64,000 nucleotides of DNA from Taxillus chinensis (GCA_023512835.1 CM042086.1:17141820-17205819); one strand, 5' to 3'; numbered from the stretch's first letter, positions 22,223-34,895 are shown. The notes: a model not told the origin generated them from the letters alone. Numbers and translations are program-made.

Positions 22223-23890
22223 CTAGCTAGCCTCCCATGCACCGACCGTACGGGAATGATCGATCGATGCGGTGTGGGCGGGCTTGATCGCAGCTCGCAG
22301 CGTGTTGTTCATGACGACGGTGAATTCAAACTTCTCGCTGAAATCCACCGCCGCCCCTCCCGCAGCGCTCCATTCGAACTCCTGAACCATCCGAGCCAGC
22401 ATGAGGTTGATATGAAGGGTGGCCATGGTGAGCCCCGGGCAGATCCTCCTCCCCGCCCCGAACGGCATCATCTTCACCCCCTTCACCCCGGTAATGTCCA
22501 CCTCCTCCTTCCCGCCGCCGCCGCCCATAAATCTCTCCGGCACGAAACTCTCCGGCTCCGACCATATCATCGGATCCTCCGATATCGCCGGCAGGAAGAA
22601 CTCCACGCTAGCCCCCGCCGGCACGTCGTATCCCCCCACCGTCGCCGCCTCCGTCGCCGCATGCGTTAGCGCGAAGTACGTCGGCGGGTGCTTCCGGAGG
22701 AGCTCCTTCACCACCGCGTTCAGGTACGGCATTGTCTCCACGTCCTTCTCCCCCACTGCCCGGGGCGGACCTCCTGCGCCGCCGACTGCGCAGCTCACCT
22801 CGTGGCGGAGCTTTGACTGTATCTCCGGATTCTCGATCAGTCGGGCGACGGCCCACTCGATCGCTGTGGCCGTCGTGTCGGTGCCGCCGTTTAGGAACTC
22901 GGAGCAGAGGGTGACGATGTCGGCGTCGGTCAGCTCCGCCTTCCGTCCTTCCATCTCCAGCGCGAACAGCGTGTCGATGTAAGAGTAGGCGTCCGGAGTT
23001 TTGGTTCGGAATCGGCGGCGGCGATCCTGGATGAAAGGGGTTAGGGTTTGAATCTGTTGTCGTCGGACCTGCATGGCACGCTTGCGCTGCTTGAAGAAGA
23101 AGGGGGCAAAGACGGGCAGGTAATCGTCTAGCCTCGGCTCCAGGGTCACAAGGACGGCCTTCATCATCTGATCCGTCCGATCGATCGTTTCTTGCGTCAG
23201 CTCCTCCTCCTCCTCCAACCCGAAGCACATGGACATGAGTATGCAGAAGACGGCGAAGCGCGCGTTCCTGAGGACCCAGACAGCGCCGCCGTTAGCCTCC
23301 GCCTCCGTCGCCAACCGGTTGATGAGCTTGTCCATGGCGGCGTCCCTCACGCTGCGGAAGCCCTTGACCCGGGTGGGGCTGAGGGCGTTCTGCACCAGGT
23401 TCCGCCGCAGGGACCGCCACACCGACCCGTACACCGCAGAGTTGACGGTGAACTTGTTGTTGCTGAAGATGGCTCGGGTTGGGGTGTCCCGCGGGGGGCG
23501 GCTGGCGAATATCAGGCCCTTGTCGATCAGGGCCTCGTGCGCCAGCTCCGGGCTGCTGATGATGATCATGGTTTGAGCCCCCATTTTGAGGGTGAAGATG
23601 GGGCCGTACTCGGCTACCAAGTCCCTCACGTACTGGAAGAAGGGCTTGCCCGACCTGGACAGCTGCAACAGGTTTCCCACCACAGGCCAGGCCGGCGGCC
23701 CCGGCGGCAGATTCAGCCGCGGGCGGCGCTTCAATGACTTGCCTTTCGCCGTACCAGTAGCATTGCGGTTGCTGAGAACGAGTGTGAATACGAGGGTGGT
23801 GGTGGATATGAGGAGCAACGATGCCACAGCTGTGAAGAAGAAAATGTGGTGGTGGTAATAGAAGGAAACGGAAGAGAGAGGAGCGCCCAT
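22223..23890 (-). CDS. CYP77A: Cytochrome P450, CYP77A family (intronless, 555 aa)
   Basis: This is an ER-anchored monooxygenase. CYP77A enzymes oxidise fatty acids (in-chain hydroxylation or epoxidation) and supply cutin monomers, so a role in cuticle formation is likely. Features in order: hydrophobic anchor at about residues 12-40; basic/proline hinge with NLPPGPP at 60-66; I-helix GGTDTT at 335-340; K-helix ExxR at E396-R399; PERF at 451-454; heme loop FGAGRRICPG at 477-486 with the ligand Cys484. CYP77A signatures such as GPIFTLKMG, NKFTVN and ELLRKHPPTYF are present. The start is set at MGAPLSS because the upstream in-frame extension has no ATG and contains low-complexity sequence. The coding region is strikingly GC-rich compared with its flanks. 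A tail of about 18 residues after RAAIKP looks unusual. Confidence 0.95.
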   Translation of the reverse strand: MGAPLSSVSFYYHHHIFFFTAVASLLLISTTTLVFTLVLSNRNATGTAKGKSLKRRPRLNLPPGPPAWPVVGNLLQLSRSGKPFFQYVRDLVAEYGPIFTLKMGAQTMIIISSPELAHEALIDKGLIFASRPPRDTPTRAIFSNNKFTVNSAVYGSVWRSLRRNLVQNALSPTRVKGFRSVRDAAMDKLINRLATEAEANGGAVWVLRNARFAVFCILMSMCFGLEEEEELTQETIDRTDQMMKAVLVTLEPRLDDYLPVFAPFFFKQRKRAMQVRRQQIQTLTPFIQDRRRRFRTKTPDAYSYIDTLFALEMEGRKAELTDADIVTLCSEFLNGGTDTTATAIEWAVARLIENPEIQSKLRHEVSCAVGGAGGPPRAVGEKDVETMPYLNAVVKELLRKHPPTYFALTHAATEAATVGGYDVPAGASVEFFLPAISEDPMIWSEPESFVPERFMGGGGGKEEVDITGVKGVKMMPFGAGRRICPGLTMATLHINLMLARMVQEFEWSAAGGAAVDFSEKFEFTVVMNNTLRAAIKPAHTASIDHSRTVGAWEAS

Positions 23891-23937
23891 GTCGTATATG
23901 CAGGACTGATCGAGTGGGGCTGGTGAAGCTGATTTCG

Positions 23938-23960
23938 TGAGTGTATATATATATATATCG
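23938..23960 (-). promoter_or_regulatory. TA repeat upstream of CYP77A, possible TATA region
   Basis: A TATATATATATATA run lies about 50-70 bp upstream of the P450 ATG on the minus strand. It could serve as the TATA region or could be a simple microsatellite in the leader. Confidence 0.35.
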
Positions 23961-24099
23961 TATGTGTATGTGTATGTGTGTGTGCCTGTGACAGAATCAG
24001 AATGATGAGGGATGGATTGACGGTGGAAGGGATGGTATAAAACTGGGTGCAGCATGAAATTGCAGGAGGGGTTCAATTAAGGCCTTAATTGCGCTAGCA

Positions 24100-25400
24100 T
24101 TGCTGGCTGGTTTTGTGTTGGCGGTTGGCATTGAAAGTTCGAAGATATCGTCGGCTATCTGCCATATCCACATGACGCGCGCGGTTGTTGGGTTGGGTCT
24201 GGGCTTGAAGAAATTAAACCATTAATGCTGGACCTTTTTTTTTACGTTTTGGTGGAGAAAACGCAAGCAATGAAAAGAGAAACAGTGAAGATGCCCATGT
24301 CCAAATCACTGACAAGCCCAATTGAGCTACGTCGTAATTGCACAGCCCAATCTATTTTCTTTTTTGCCTGAAACAGTTGTCATCACCAACTTGCTCCTTT
24401 GCTTTATCCCACTTGTCATGTCCAGATTGCTCGTGCTGGTGCCTCTCTTTCTCTATCTCTCTCCCTCCGTTGTTGACGATAATCAATAACACTATGCACT
24501 TAATAACTATTAATAACTATTGATTGATTGTTAGCGCAATCTCTTTCTCTATCTCTCTATGGCTCAACGTGCAAAGCCATTAAGGGAGACAACTATTGAT
24601 TATTAGCAAAATGATGAAAATATTAAGAAATATTTTAATAAATATTTGCCTTAGAAATATTGTTTTTAATATCAAATATTACTTGATACAAACAAATTGA
24701 AAGTGTATCCATTTGTATAATTAGTTTGTTCGTTTATCACTTTTTTATTTTGCTTTACGACATTCTTTGATAATAAAAAAAATTACTATCACACTCACAT
24801 TTTGTGTTTTGTTAATTCTGCACGAAAATAAAATAAAAATAAATATATATATATATACACACACACATCCTATTGTTTATGATTTTTATTAAACTCAATA
24901 ACCATCATATTAGATATTCATTAATTTAAAATCAGCCTCTAATTACATATAAAACTTTCAATAGTTACTTCATACATTATTAAAAATAAAAATAATAATT
25001 TAATAATATCTTACTTAGCTTATATCATAACTCAGTAATTCAATCACTTTAAGTGCATGACATATATTAAATCAATCAATATATCTATACTTAAATTAAA
25101 ATGATTAAATCATGATAGTCCGGAGTCATCAAATAACATAATTCATTTCATATATTATAAAACCAACTTAATTTAAAATATTTATTTGAGATATACTTTA
25201 ATCATTACATTCATTGTTATCTCACTAAAATAAATATTGTATATAACATTATATGAGTAATAAATAAATAATCAAAAATATAACTTTAATTGAATTCACG
25301 ATCGTAACAAAATAAACTAAACAACTAAATGTACATATTTGAATATCATATCAATAAAGATTGATTTATTACACTCACGCTCCCAACATGACCAATGAAT
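24100..25400. other. AT-rich intergenic DNA, no gene seen
   Basis: The first 200 bp is upstream sequence of the CYP77A gene. The rest is very AT-rich without a recognisable gene or repeat. Confidence 0.5.
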
Positions 25401-25419
25401 GTTTTTAATTATAATCATT

Positions 25420-25770
25420 TAGTTAATGGATCTGCTATTATCAAATCATTATTAATATGCTCAATTGATATGATATGTTTTTTTGCATTTCATTTTTTAG
25501 CTGAAAATTATTTCCAATCAATGTGTTTTACGCCTTTTTGAATACCTGCCTTTTTTAGAATAAACCAAGTGCAAAATTATTGCAATAAACTCTCAACGAG
25601 TTGGGTATACTGTTAATAATGTTTAGACATGAGATAAACTTCAATGAGCTTAATGCATGAACAACAACCTCAAAGCATGTCATGAATTTAGCCTCTATAA
25701 TGCCTAAATCTAAATCTAAACATTCGGTCACTACAAAGTTCAATTTGCATGCCAAGGCTCAAGTTTGCTC
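25420..25770 (-). pseudogene. Ty1/Copia retrotransposon relic (RNase H end of pol)
   Basis: On the minus strand the readable pieces are IIEAKFMTCFEVVVHALSSL, FISCLNIINSI, LRVYCNNFA and NNDLIIADPLTK. From family knowledge these match, in order, the Copia RNase H segment (EAEF.AC.EA..HALWL, FIS.LGIVDSI, L..YCDN.AA) and the closing IADPLTK motif. Frameshifts and stops separate the pieces, and no LTRs were recognised. Confidence 0.65.
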
Positions 25771-25979
25771 GCACGTGCATGCACAAACTCTCATGTCACA
25801 ATATTACCTTTTTTTTGACTCATTACATCGGCTTGACAACTTTAAAATGCATTGTGATATTTATATGAGCGTGTACTACGATATAAGCCTCATTTTTCTT
25901 TTCTTTTCTTCGCTAATGTGGGATATAACCCCCCACAATATTAACACATCAAACCATATATCCCAAACCCCCAAATAGG

Positions 25980-26920
25980 CTATTAGCCACCATTAACTTG
26001 GGTATTTTTTTCATGTTTTCATAGTGTCTGATTCACTTTGATCTCATCTTTTAGAAACAATGGGCTGATTATGTTCACGAATTTTGGATTATTTTGATCT
26101 GGAATGTTTTTCATTTGTGGATATGTTTTTTTTTTTAATTTACATATGATAATGAAGTGTGGATTGTTATAAAGTTTATATTTTGTAGCACTTATTTTTG
26201 TTATGTGTGTGTGTGTATATATATATATATTTATGGATCTTGGTCCATCAAGCTATTATACCTATGCATGCGCTTTGAACATGTATAAATTAAAATAGTT
26301 TGACTTACTATATATTTCGCAAAGTTAGAGTATCTAAATTTCACACCCTATTGATGTAAAAGGTATTTTAGCTAGTTATTGTTAATGATATATTCCATCT
26401 ATACTTTATATGTTAGCTTATTATATTTATTTGTTATTTTTTAACTTTAAATTTAAACAATTATTTTTTTATGTAACTAATTAACGCTTCATTGTATTGA
26501 AATAAATAGAATTAATTTAGAAAGTGGTTATGCATCCTTATATATAGGGAACACTTTAGGGAGATAATTGAAGCAACAAAAGTTTACAATTAGCTTCTTA
26601 TATTAAATATAGAGTCATATAGGAAGAGAGTTGAAGATATTTTAATTCGTGGATCACTAGCTTATTTTACATTTCTATAATCTGCATATTCCAAAATTAT
26701 CCTATTTGGTAGATAAAATTTGAATGCAAATTCCTTAGTTGGGTTTAAGTTCGAAATAAAAACTATGACTTGAATTTTAAAACCCAATTTAGTTTAGCTT
26801 CATCATATTATAATTTTTTTTATCTATTATACGAATATGTAATTAACACTATTTCTCATAATGTTGGTATTGACAAAAAATAATTTTTTATATTAACCAA
26901 TTAGCCTCATTTTTTAATAA
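25980..26920. other. AT-rich intergenic DNA, no gene seen
   Basis: No coding signal or recognisable element was found. A short TG/TA microsatellite lies near 26205-26230. Confidence 0.5.
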
Positions 26921-26929
26921 CCTAATGAG

Positions 26930-27189
26930 TAGGAATGACAACGGGTCGGGTCGGGCCCGGGTACTGCCCGGCCCGAATTTTTTTATTACGACCCGAACCC
27001 AACCCTACCTGGGGGTTTAGGCAGTTCTGGCGGGTCGGCATTGTTTTTTAGCTTAAGATTATTCAAAAATCCCGGGTCGGCATGGTATGACCCATGGCTA
27101 TACCAATATGGTAATCGGGACGGGTTATTTAGGGTTGGGCAGCCCGGGTGAGGATCGGGCGGGCGAGGGCCTCGATTTTGCCATCCCTA
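26930..27189. mobile_element. 260-bp hAT-type MITE with perfect target-site duplication
   Basis: The ends are TAGGAATGACAACGGG and, read inward from the right, TAGGGATGGCAAAATCG, a typical hAT-like TIR. The flanking CTAATGAG at 26922-26929 and CTAATGAG at 27190-27197 is an exact 8-bp target-site duplication. The interior is rich in CGGGTCGGG/CCCGG words and has no coding content. Confidence 0.85.
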
Positions 27190-27199
27190 CTAATGAGTG

Positions 27200-28080
27200 G
27201 CCTAAGCCTAGTATTTTTTAATTAATGACTCTAATTAATATCAATTTTTAAATTTTATACAAATTAATGCTTGTGGTGAGTTTAAATTAAGTTCCGTTTT
27301 GGGTTAAATATAATATTTATTAATTGGTGGCTATCATTACTATAAACTTAATTATAAAACTGTTTCATGATCTAATGTTTAAATCAAACTTCAAGTTTGA
27401 ATCATTAAAATTTCGAACCACGCTTGATTATGCGTGTCCTAAAAGTTTAAGGTCAGCATTAATATTTTTAAAATTATTATATATCTCGATATCATATTTA
27501 TTACTGATTTAATTTGTGACGTGATCCATATATGGGTAAATGTAAAATGGCAAACCGATTTCAAAATAAAAGGCTAGACTTAATATCTATTAATATGTGA
27601 TCTACTAATACATATTATTATTATTTTTAAATAAGGAGGTACCTTCTTACAAATTTATTTTCTTCTAATATAATAAGTATATAATAATTTTTTTTAAATA
27701 ATTAAATAATTAATCACGTGTTAATATAATATATATATCAGTTTTAAATATTTATACAGATAAGTGTGAAATTGACTGGGAAAAAAGTTTGCAATTAATC
27801 CACAATTGTATTTAATAGTGTAGCCGAGAGTATTAAAAGTATTAAAATCCACAATTCACATGGGGAAAAGTATTAAGAGTATTTCACAGTCTAATCCGAC
27901 TTCGAGCTGGTTTTATTTTTTAGCAATCGTTACCTGTAAATCTTCGAAATGGCTTGCATTAAAGTCGTTTATATTTTTTTTAATCAATTAATATTTTAAA
28001 ATTTTAATGAAAATACAAAGCGTTGACTGCATTTTTGTTTTGTTTTTCTTTATTCTGTAGTACGCCTTGAGAGTTTGAAT
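27200..28080. other. AT-rich intergenic DNA, no gene seen
   Basis: No coding or repeat signal was found before the GC-rich promoter and leader region of the OTU gene begins at about 28080. Confidence 0.5.
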
Positions 28081-28095
28081 CTAGTAGCCCCGATG

Positions 28096-28140
28096 GAGCG
28101 TGGCGGGTGCGGGTCTCGAAAGAACCACCCGCCCACGCTC
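28096..28140. promoter_or_regulatory. GC-rich inverted repeat upstream of the OTU gene
   Basis: gagcgtggcgggtg at 28096-28109 pairs with cacccgcccacgctc at 28126-28140, with one bulged base and a 16-nt loop. It lies about 220-265 bp before the ATG, in the promoter or leader. A CACACC-type repeat follows at 28228-28252. Function is unknown. Confidence 0.5.
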
Positions 28141-28361
28141 GGAGAGCGGGTCGATTGGCCACACGCTCTTCTCTAAATGCCGCGCTGGTGGGCCTTCGCA
28201 CCGTGGAAGAGAAAGACTAAGAGGGCGCCACACCCACACCCACACCCACACACGCGAGCGTCTCTTATTCGAGGTGTGTGTTTTCGTTTTCTCAACAATG
28301 GTTGCGCAGGTTTATTCTCTGTCCGCAGGCAGCGCAATATAGCCCACAGATCGGCCTGGTG

Positions 28362-31092
28362 ATGCTCGGCGTACTCTGCGCGCGCCCCAAGCCTTGGATC
28401 GTCGCCGCTCTATCCTTCCTCCACGGCGGCTCCTCCCACCACCGCCTAGCAGCGAGCCGACTCCGCCTCCTCAGCCCCGTTGCCCCCGAGGACCCGTGGC
28501 GGCGGCGGCGCCACCATTCCAGCGCTTGCCTTCACCGAGGCGGGGATGGCGGCGGAGGGGCGGCTTCCATATGGCACGCTATCCTGCCCGTCGGAGGGGA
28601 TTTCCGGAGGAGCGATCTGCGCCCGGCGGCGCGTCAGAAGGGGGAGGGGTCGTGGAACGTCGCTTGGGACGCCCGCCCCGCTCGGTGGCTGCATCGTCCC
28701 GACTCGGCGTGGCTTCTCTTCGGCGTCTGCAGCTGCCTGGCGGCGCCGATGGATTGTGCCGCCGCTGCCGATGTGACCCGGGAGCCGGTCGTCGAGAAGC
28801 GGAAGCTGAAGCCGCGCGGGTGTGAGACGGTGGTGGACGCAGTCGCAGTCCCAGATTCGATGAGCCTCGAAAACTCCGCCAATTACAAGGTGACAGGTAA
28901 ATACAAGGGCTCTACTCTCTCGTGTTTTGTAAGTACTCCATTTTTTAAAATTTTTGGTTAGTGTTGAGGTGGGCTTTTAATTCAATCATGACATGTTAAT
29001 TATTTATTTTGCTTTTATTTGGGTTTCTTTTTTATTGGCTTTTATTGGCATTGTGTTAATATCATTGAGTTTTGAGTCGAAGATTAACTTTTAATCACAG
29101 AAAAAAAAAAGAAAGAGACCAATATCTTCTTGCGTGGCATGCTGATATTTATTTATTTACTTTGGTGGGCTACACAGTTTATGGCGTTTGAAAGATAAAA
29201 ATAAAATGTCTAATGCTGCATTTTGCCTTCGTTTAACTTTTTACTCATGAAAGCAAAACTATTATGGCCCAAAATGGAATCTGATATTGTTATTTAGATC
29301 AATTTCTGGGTTGCGGGCAAACTTACAGTCGGCTCCTGTAAATTAAACTTTAGCAGTCAACAAGCCCTCCTCACATTTGGTTTAGTTCACTGGAATGGAA
29401 TTGGTAGGTAAATAATTAGAATTATCGGCGGAAAAGAATTCTAATTCCTTTTTTTTCTTTCTTTCTTGAAATTATAATTTGTCTATATTTGGAAAAATCC
29501 TTTTTTTGGAAACACCCTTACTTTCATTGGAACTTATACATTTGACCTTGGCTTGGCCCAAATGGGAGATGAATGGGAGAGGTTCATGTGATATGTCTCG
29601 ACTGTGTAAAAACCTGGATTTTAAAGTTGGTATGAGAGGAATTAGTATGTATTGTGACTTGCTAAGGATGTTGAGAATAAAAGAAGAAATTATGACCCCG
29701 ATAAGATGCGGTGATTTTGCTGAAAGTTGTATATGCGAATCAATGAACCCATAAACATCTCTTTGTCTAGCTTTTTTAGGTGAGGTTTATGACTTATGAT
29801 GACGAGTCATAGTTCAGGCGCAAAAACCCAAAATATTAGACATCATATGCTTTAATTGTTGAAATAATGCATTAAAAGTATGCTTGGTTGGAAATATGCT
29901 TTGATAGTAACTATGAGATTTCAACAATGATAAGTGCACGTAGCTTATGCATGTCTAAGAGTGCGTGACGCAAAAGTGGAGCTACTATTCGTTAGCATTT
30001 GTTTATGTTTGGAAATATTGTATCATATATTAGGTTTCTGAAAAAGTGTGCATCCTTTTGCAAAACAATGATTCCTGATAATGAAACTTCCATACAGGCA
30101 ACATATAATGATTTTCAAACTATTGTCTATGTCTTGCATCCCCTGCCTGTCTCGTGCTGGATATTACCATTTATTGCCTTTCTATCCCTTGAGGGCCTTA
30201 TTAATATATTTGTCGTCTATGGTAAAAACAAATAAAACTATTAATGGTACAACAGGGGTGCTAGCGGACGGTCGATGCCTGTTCAGAGCCATTGCTCATG
30301 GGGCATGCTTGAGAAATGGGGAAGAAGCACCCAACGAGATGCGCCAGAGGGAACTGGCTGATGAATTGAGAACTAAGGTGAGTCAATATGTCAGGAGCAG
30401 AACTCCGGTTGGCTTTCCCATGTAGATTTGCTTTTTATCAACCTCAAACATTGGATACGTCACCTAAATAATGTACCAACTGTGATGATGTAGGTTGTTG
30501 AGGAGCTCTCAAGGAGGCGTGAAGAAACTGAATGGTGAGTGCTTTATACCTTTGTCTCAGGAATTTTCCTACCTTTCGGTGATGGGATGGGTAACAAAAG
30601 TGTTTTGCGCAAAGGGTAAGAAAATGAATTACTTTTGTTTTATTGTTGTCACCGTGTCAGGTTTATTGAAGGAGATTTTGATGCGTATATAAAAAGAATC
30701 CAGCTGCCTTATGTATGGGGTGGAGAGCCTGAGTTGCTCATGGCTTCCCATGTTCTAAAGTAAGTTTGGGATGGTCCAAGTATTTCCACTATTCATTTTA
30801 TCCTCTGTTTTTGATATCAAAAGGATGAGATGCTATGAAAGGATGAGGGAATCATTTTATCAACCAATCCCTCCTCCAATCACCCCACCACTATTTCTTT
30901 ATTATATAAATGTCTACTTTATTTTACAGGATACCAATTTCAGTGTCTATGATTGATAGAACCTCAGGGAATCTGGTAAGTATAGCAGATTATGGTGAAG
31001 AGTATGGCAAGGACGAAGATAATCCCATTAATGTGCTATTTTATGGATACGGTCACTACGATTTACTGGAGATTGCGTGTACCAGAAATTGA
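28362..31092 (+). CDS. OTU: OTU-domain deubiquitinating cysteine protease, OTU3/OTU4-like (5 exons, 319 aa)
   Basis: The exons are 28362-28896, 30256-30377, 30494-30534, 30661-30759 and 30930-31092. All have GT-AG splice sites and they join to 960 nt in frame. The OTU domain cleaves ubiquitin from proteins. The catalytic Cys186 and Asp183 lie in VLADGRCLFRAIAHG, and the catalytic His308 in YGYGHYDLLE near the C-terminus. Between them are RQRELADELR, REETEWFIEGDFDAYI and YVWGGEPELLMASHVLKIPI, the conserved body of plant OTU3/4-type enzymes. The GC-rich first exon encodes an Arg/Ala/Ser-rich N-terminus that could be an organellar targeting sequence, then WNVAWDARPARWLHRPDSAW, which I associate with OTU4-like isoforms. 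The start is the first ATG in the frame after an upstream stretch without one. Exon 3 is only 41 nt. Intron 1 is 1.36 kb and AT-rich. Confidence 0.9.
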
Positions 31093-32300
31093 AATCCTAG
31101 GGTTCAGTAATTTTATATAAGTTAATAAAAGCACACCCATTTGTGTCCATCCCTTAAATGTGGATCCATGGGTGATTTGTTTTTCTGTATTTTGGCTTTC
31201 AGGAAAAATAAATTCTAGCAGTTTTAGTTTCAAGCGAGAGATACTTGCTCCAGTTTTGTAGGCTAATAATTTGTCCATTTTTAACATAAATAACGCTGGT
31301 TTGTTTTCGCTACCATCAATGACGCATATGAGCATCGTAGGCCCCTCACAATTTTTTTATTTATTAGCGAATAACAATTGTATTACATGTTATATGTAGG
31401 TATATTTTTATTATTATTGATTTTTTTAAATGTTTTTATTCATATGCGAATTAAGAATAGAATTTTCTTACTTTTATTGCATGTGGCCTGAGGCGTACAA
31501 CTACCACCACCAATGATATAGTATTGATTTCCTTGGAAATTATATTGCTACGAAACAAACCATTTTCAATTTTCAGTATCTACTAGAAGTGTTGGTTTAT
31601 TCCGGTCTCTAAAATTCAATTTCCACACCTATCCTTTTTTCTGGATCAACAATCATTAATTCAGCACAACGACTACTTTATTTCATGTCAGTGTGCCTTG
31701 TATGGACTCCTACATTTGCTATTATTAGCCATATATTTTATTTAATCATAAACTAATATATAAAGTAATATATTATTTAATAATATAAATAATATATTTT
31801 ATTTAATTATTTTTAATTAGTTTTTATGTATTCTTTTATGACTGAGCCTAATGTTTCGATACTTATTTAATGAATATGAATGGGATACGTATAATAGCTC
31901 TTATAATTAGATTAAGTATAAATAATGTTGAATAATAATTTTTAAATATTAAATTTATATTTGAATATTAATTTTAAATTTAAATATATTATCATTTTAA
32001 TGTTTTTATTATTATTATTAAGGAATATTTTACTCGTTTCGTACCATAATTAAAACGATGAGCGACTAGTGTGATTATCCATTTCCTTTTGAGAGCCAAC
32101 AAACATGAAATTGGAACCTCTAATGATAGAGAGGGCAAATAAGTCACACCACACGATATCATCTATGAATCAGTCCTGAAATGATTTTAAACCCCAACTA
32201 AATTAATGCTATTGTAAACACAAAATAAATTATCAAGAGACGTCAATAATGTAAGGACTAAGGATAATATTTTTTTTTATAAATACATTTATAAATAAGC
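31093..32300. other. Intergenic DNA between the OTU and receptor-kinase genes, no gene seen
   Basis: The OTU gene 3' UTR probably occupies the first few hundred bases. The remainder is AT-rich without coding signal. Confidence 0.5.
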
Positions 32301-32320
32301 TAAAAATTGATTTCTCAATT

Positions 32321-32339
32321 TGACGGCGTGACGCCGTCA
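32321..32339. promoter_or_regulatory. TGACG-containing perfect palindrome upstream of the receptor kinase
   Basis: TGACGGCGT-G-ACGCCGTCA is a 9-bp perfect inverted repeat around one base, 342 bp before the ATG. It contains two direct TGACG words 8 bp apart plus the inverse CGTCA, the core recognised by TGA-class bZIP factors. Binding is inferred. Confidence 0.45.
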
Positions 32340-32680
32340 TCTCTATTACGTACGAACGATTCCGGTATTGGGAGCAGTCGTGAAGCACAGGATTAATGAT
32401 GTTCAAGTATGACTGCGTTTCACAAAAGCCAACAAAGTCCATGCCCGAGGCCTTAATTCAACTAAATCAAGGAAGCTTCTCTTTGATCACGGAGCTGCCG
32501 TCAAACTCTGCTTAATCATTCCTTCCATTCACATATACACACATGCATATCGTTACTTTATTCCCCTCTGAACAACATAGGCATATATATATATATATAG
32601 CCTTGGTCACTATTTCAATCCTAAGTAAGAGCGTATATATATATATTTTCTAAGGTATACAGGTTCAGGTCCCAGCTGCT

Positions 32681-34839
32681 ATGAATCCCCGGTGGTGTTT
32701 CATCGTATGGTGGGCCATCCATGTCTCTGTCTCCATCCCAGTCCTTGTCTCCTCCGTCTCCGGCGACCAGCGATACGTGAACTGCAGCCAGCCATTCAAG
32801 TGCGGCGACGGCGACGGCGACGGCATCGGAGATGGGTTAAAGTACCCGTTTTGGGGAGCGAATCGGGCCGAGTACTGCGGGCGACCCGGGTTCGGGCTAG
32901 AGTGCGAATCCGGAGTCCCGAAGATCCGGATGAAATCGGAGAAGTTTCGGGTGATCGAAGTCGACCCGGATGGAGGCTCCATGCGGGCGGCCAGAGACGA
33001 CTTCTGGGGCGGCACGTGCGGCACCCAGGGGCAGGGGCTGGAAAACACGACCATCGACACGACCGTGTTCCGGTACGACTCCGGGACAGTGAATCTCACG
33101 TTGTCCTACAGCTGCAGTTCGTTGCTGTCGGATGCGCTGACCATGGGGGCGCTTAATTGCACCAGCGACGTGCTGTACGCGTCCATCGCCCCCATCCTCG
33201 CTGCCTTCGGATGCCGGGTTCTCTTGGTTCCCGTTTTGGAGAGTGCCCTGGAGGATCTGCTGAACAGAACGACGTCGCTGGCGAACGCGTTGGACCGGGG
33301 GTTTCCGCTGACGTGGGATGTCGGTTTCCGAGATGAGTGCGGGACCTGCGGCGGGTCGGGCGGGGAGTGCGGGTTTAATCAGACGGCCTTCGCTTGCTTC
33401 TGTCCCGATGGATCCTACCCTGAGGCTTGTCCGCCCACGCCCTCTTCAGGTACGCTAGCCGCTGCCTCTGTGTAAGTATTCTCGATATTTTAATTAAAAT
33501 TGTTTGTAAATTATGAATTATTTATTAAATTTAAAGAATTAATGTACTAAAAATTTATAATTTATTAAAATTTTTAGTTAAAATATAAATTTTAAGAAAA
33601 TTTTATAATCATATTGATTAATATTTGTCCACATCTTAACAAAATTTAATAAATTTAATGTCAGTGCTCTTAGATGGTAAAGTCATACCTTTTTATAATG
33701 TATAGTATTAATTATACAACTAGGCTATATAGATAATTCATATAAAAATATTTATATTAAATTAATATTACTTTTTTTAAAAAATAATTTTTCATACTAT
33801 ATTTTCATATTCTTTCTAAATGAATGTTGTTGACATATACAGTATTTTTTTTTAATACAAACCGAACATCGTGATTTCAAGTTAACATATCATATCGATA
33901 GAGGAAGTATTAATACGTATATTAATTAATTCCACAGTATACCTACAAAATTTTTTATTATGTTGGTTAATATTTGAGATCATATACTCGTTTTTTTTAA
34001 AATACATATGATTCATATTTTTCCCACTAAAGGTGTAACCTTTGGATTGTTGCAGGGAAAAATTCTGAAGTGGGACTCGTCGTAGGTGAGAAACAATATT
34101 TAAATATTCAACAAATTGTTTTAGGACCAACCATATCAATATTGATTTTGGAAAACGATATAATTTACGTGATGTTTATTATAATTAAATTATTATATTA
34201 TATAGTTATATATTTATATATATGGTAATAATATTATATATCTATCCGCACAGATGACCACCACACAGTCATAGACAACGTATTTATTATTTTCTATTAT
34301 ATATATATATATATATATATACATTGTATATTTGAATCATATTATTATTATTTGTAACTAGGAATGAAAATTCTGGTACATCCTTTTTTTTGCCCTGATT
34401 TGTCTCAATAAAATAACATGATGATCACGGGTATAGTCGCTCCGTCCCATCCAACATTTTTAAATATTTTTAAATACTTAATTTTATCTTAAAATATTTG
34501 ATCCAATCGCTGTACTCATAAGCCTTGCCTCGCCTTAACACCATTCACTACATATTTGGTCCGATCGGGCATTGTCATCCCTAGTTTGTTTTGTTGCTGT
34601 CAATGAATAAAAACATTAAAAAAAAAGGACCCATAACATATAATGTGAATACACTGTCTATTAGAATAAATATATTACTAGTCATGATGTATTCGTAATA
34701 TTTAATAAAAAAACGCCATCAATCATAAATTCATAATAATGGTATATTTTATTGTCAACAACATATCCGTTCTTTCCGACATATAACTATTTTGAAATAA
34801 AGACTTATTCAATCTCATATGTTGGCTAGCATTTTATTA

Positions 34840-34895
<56 letters not shown>

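Noticed and set aside
22419..23737. Several long frames on both strands within CYP77A
   Set aside because: They are shadows produced by the high GC of the P450 coding sequence.
23891..24076. A 62-codon in-frame extension upstream of CYP77A
   Set aside because: It has no ATG start and is Tyr/Thr-rich low complexity from a TA/TG microsatellite, unlike any P450 N-terminus.
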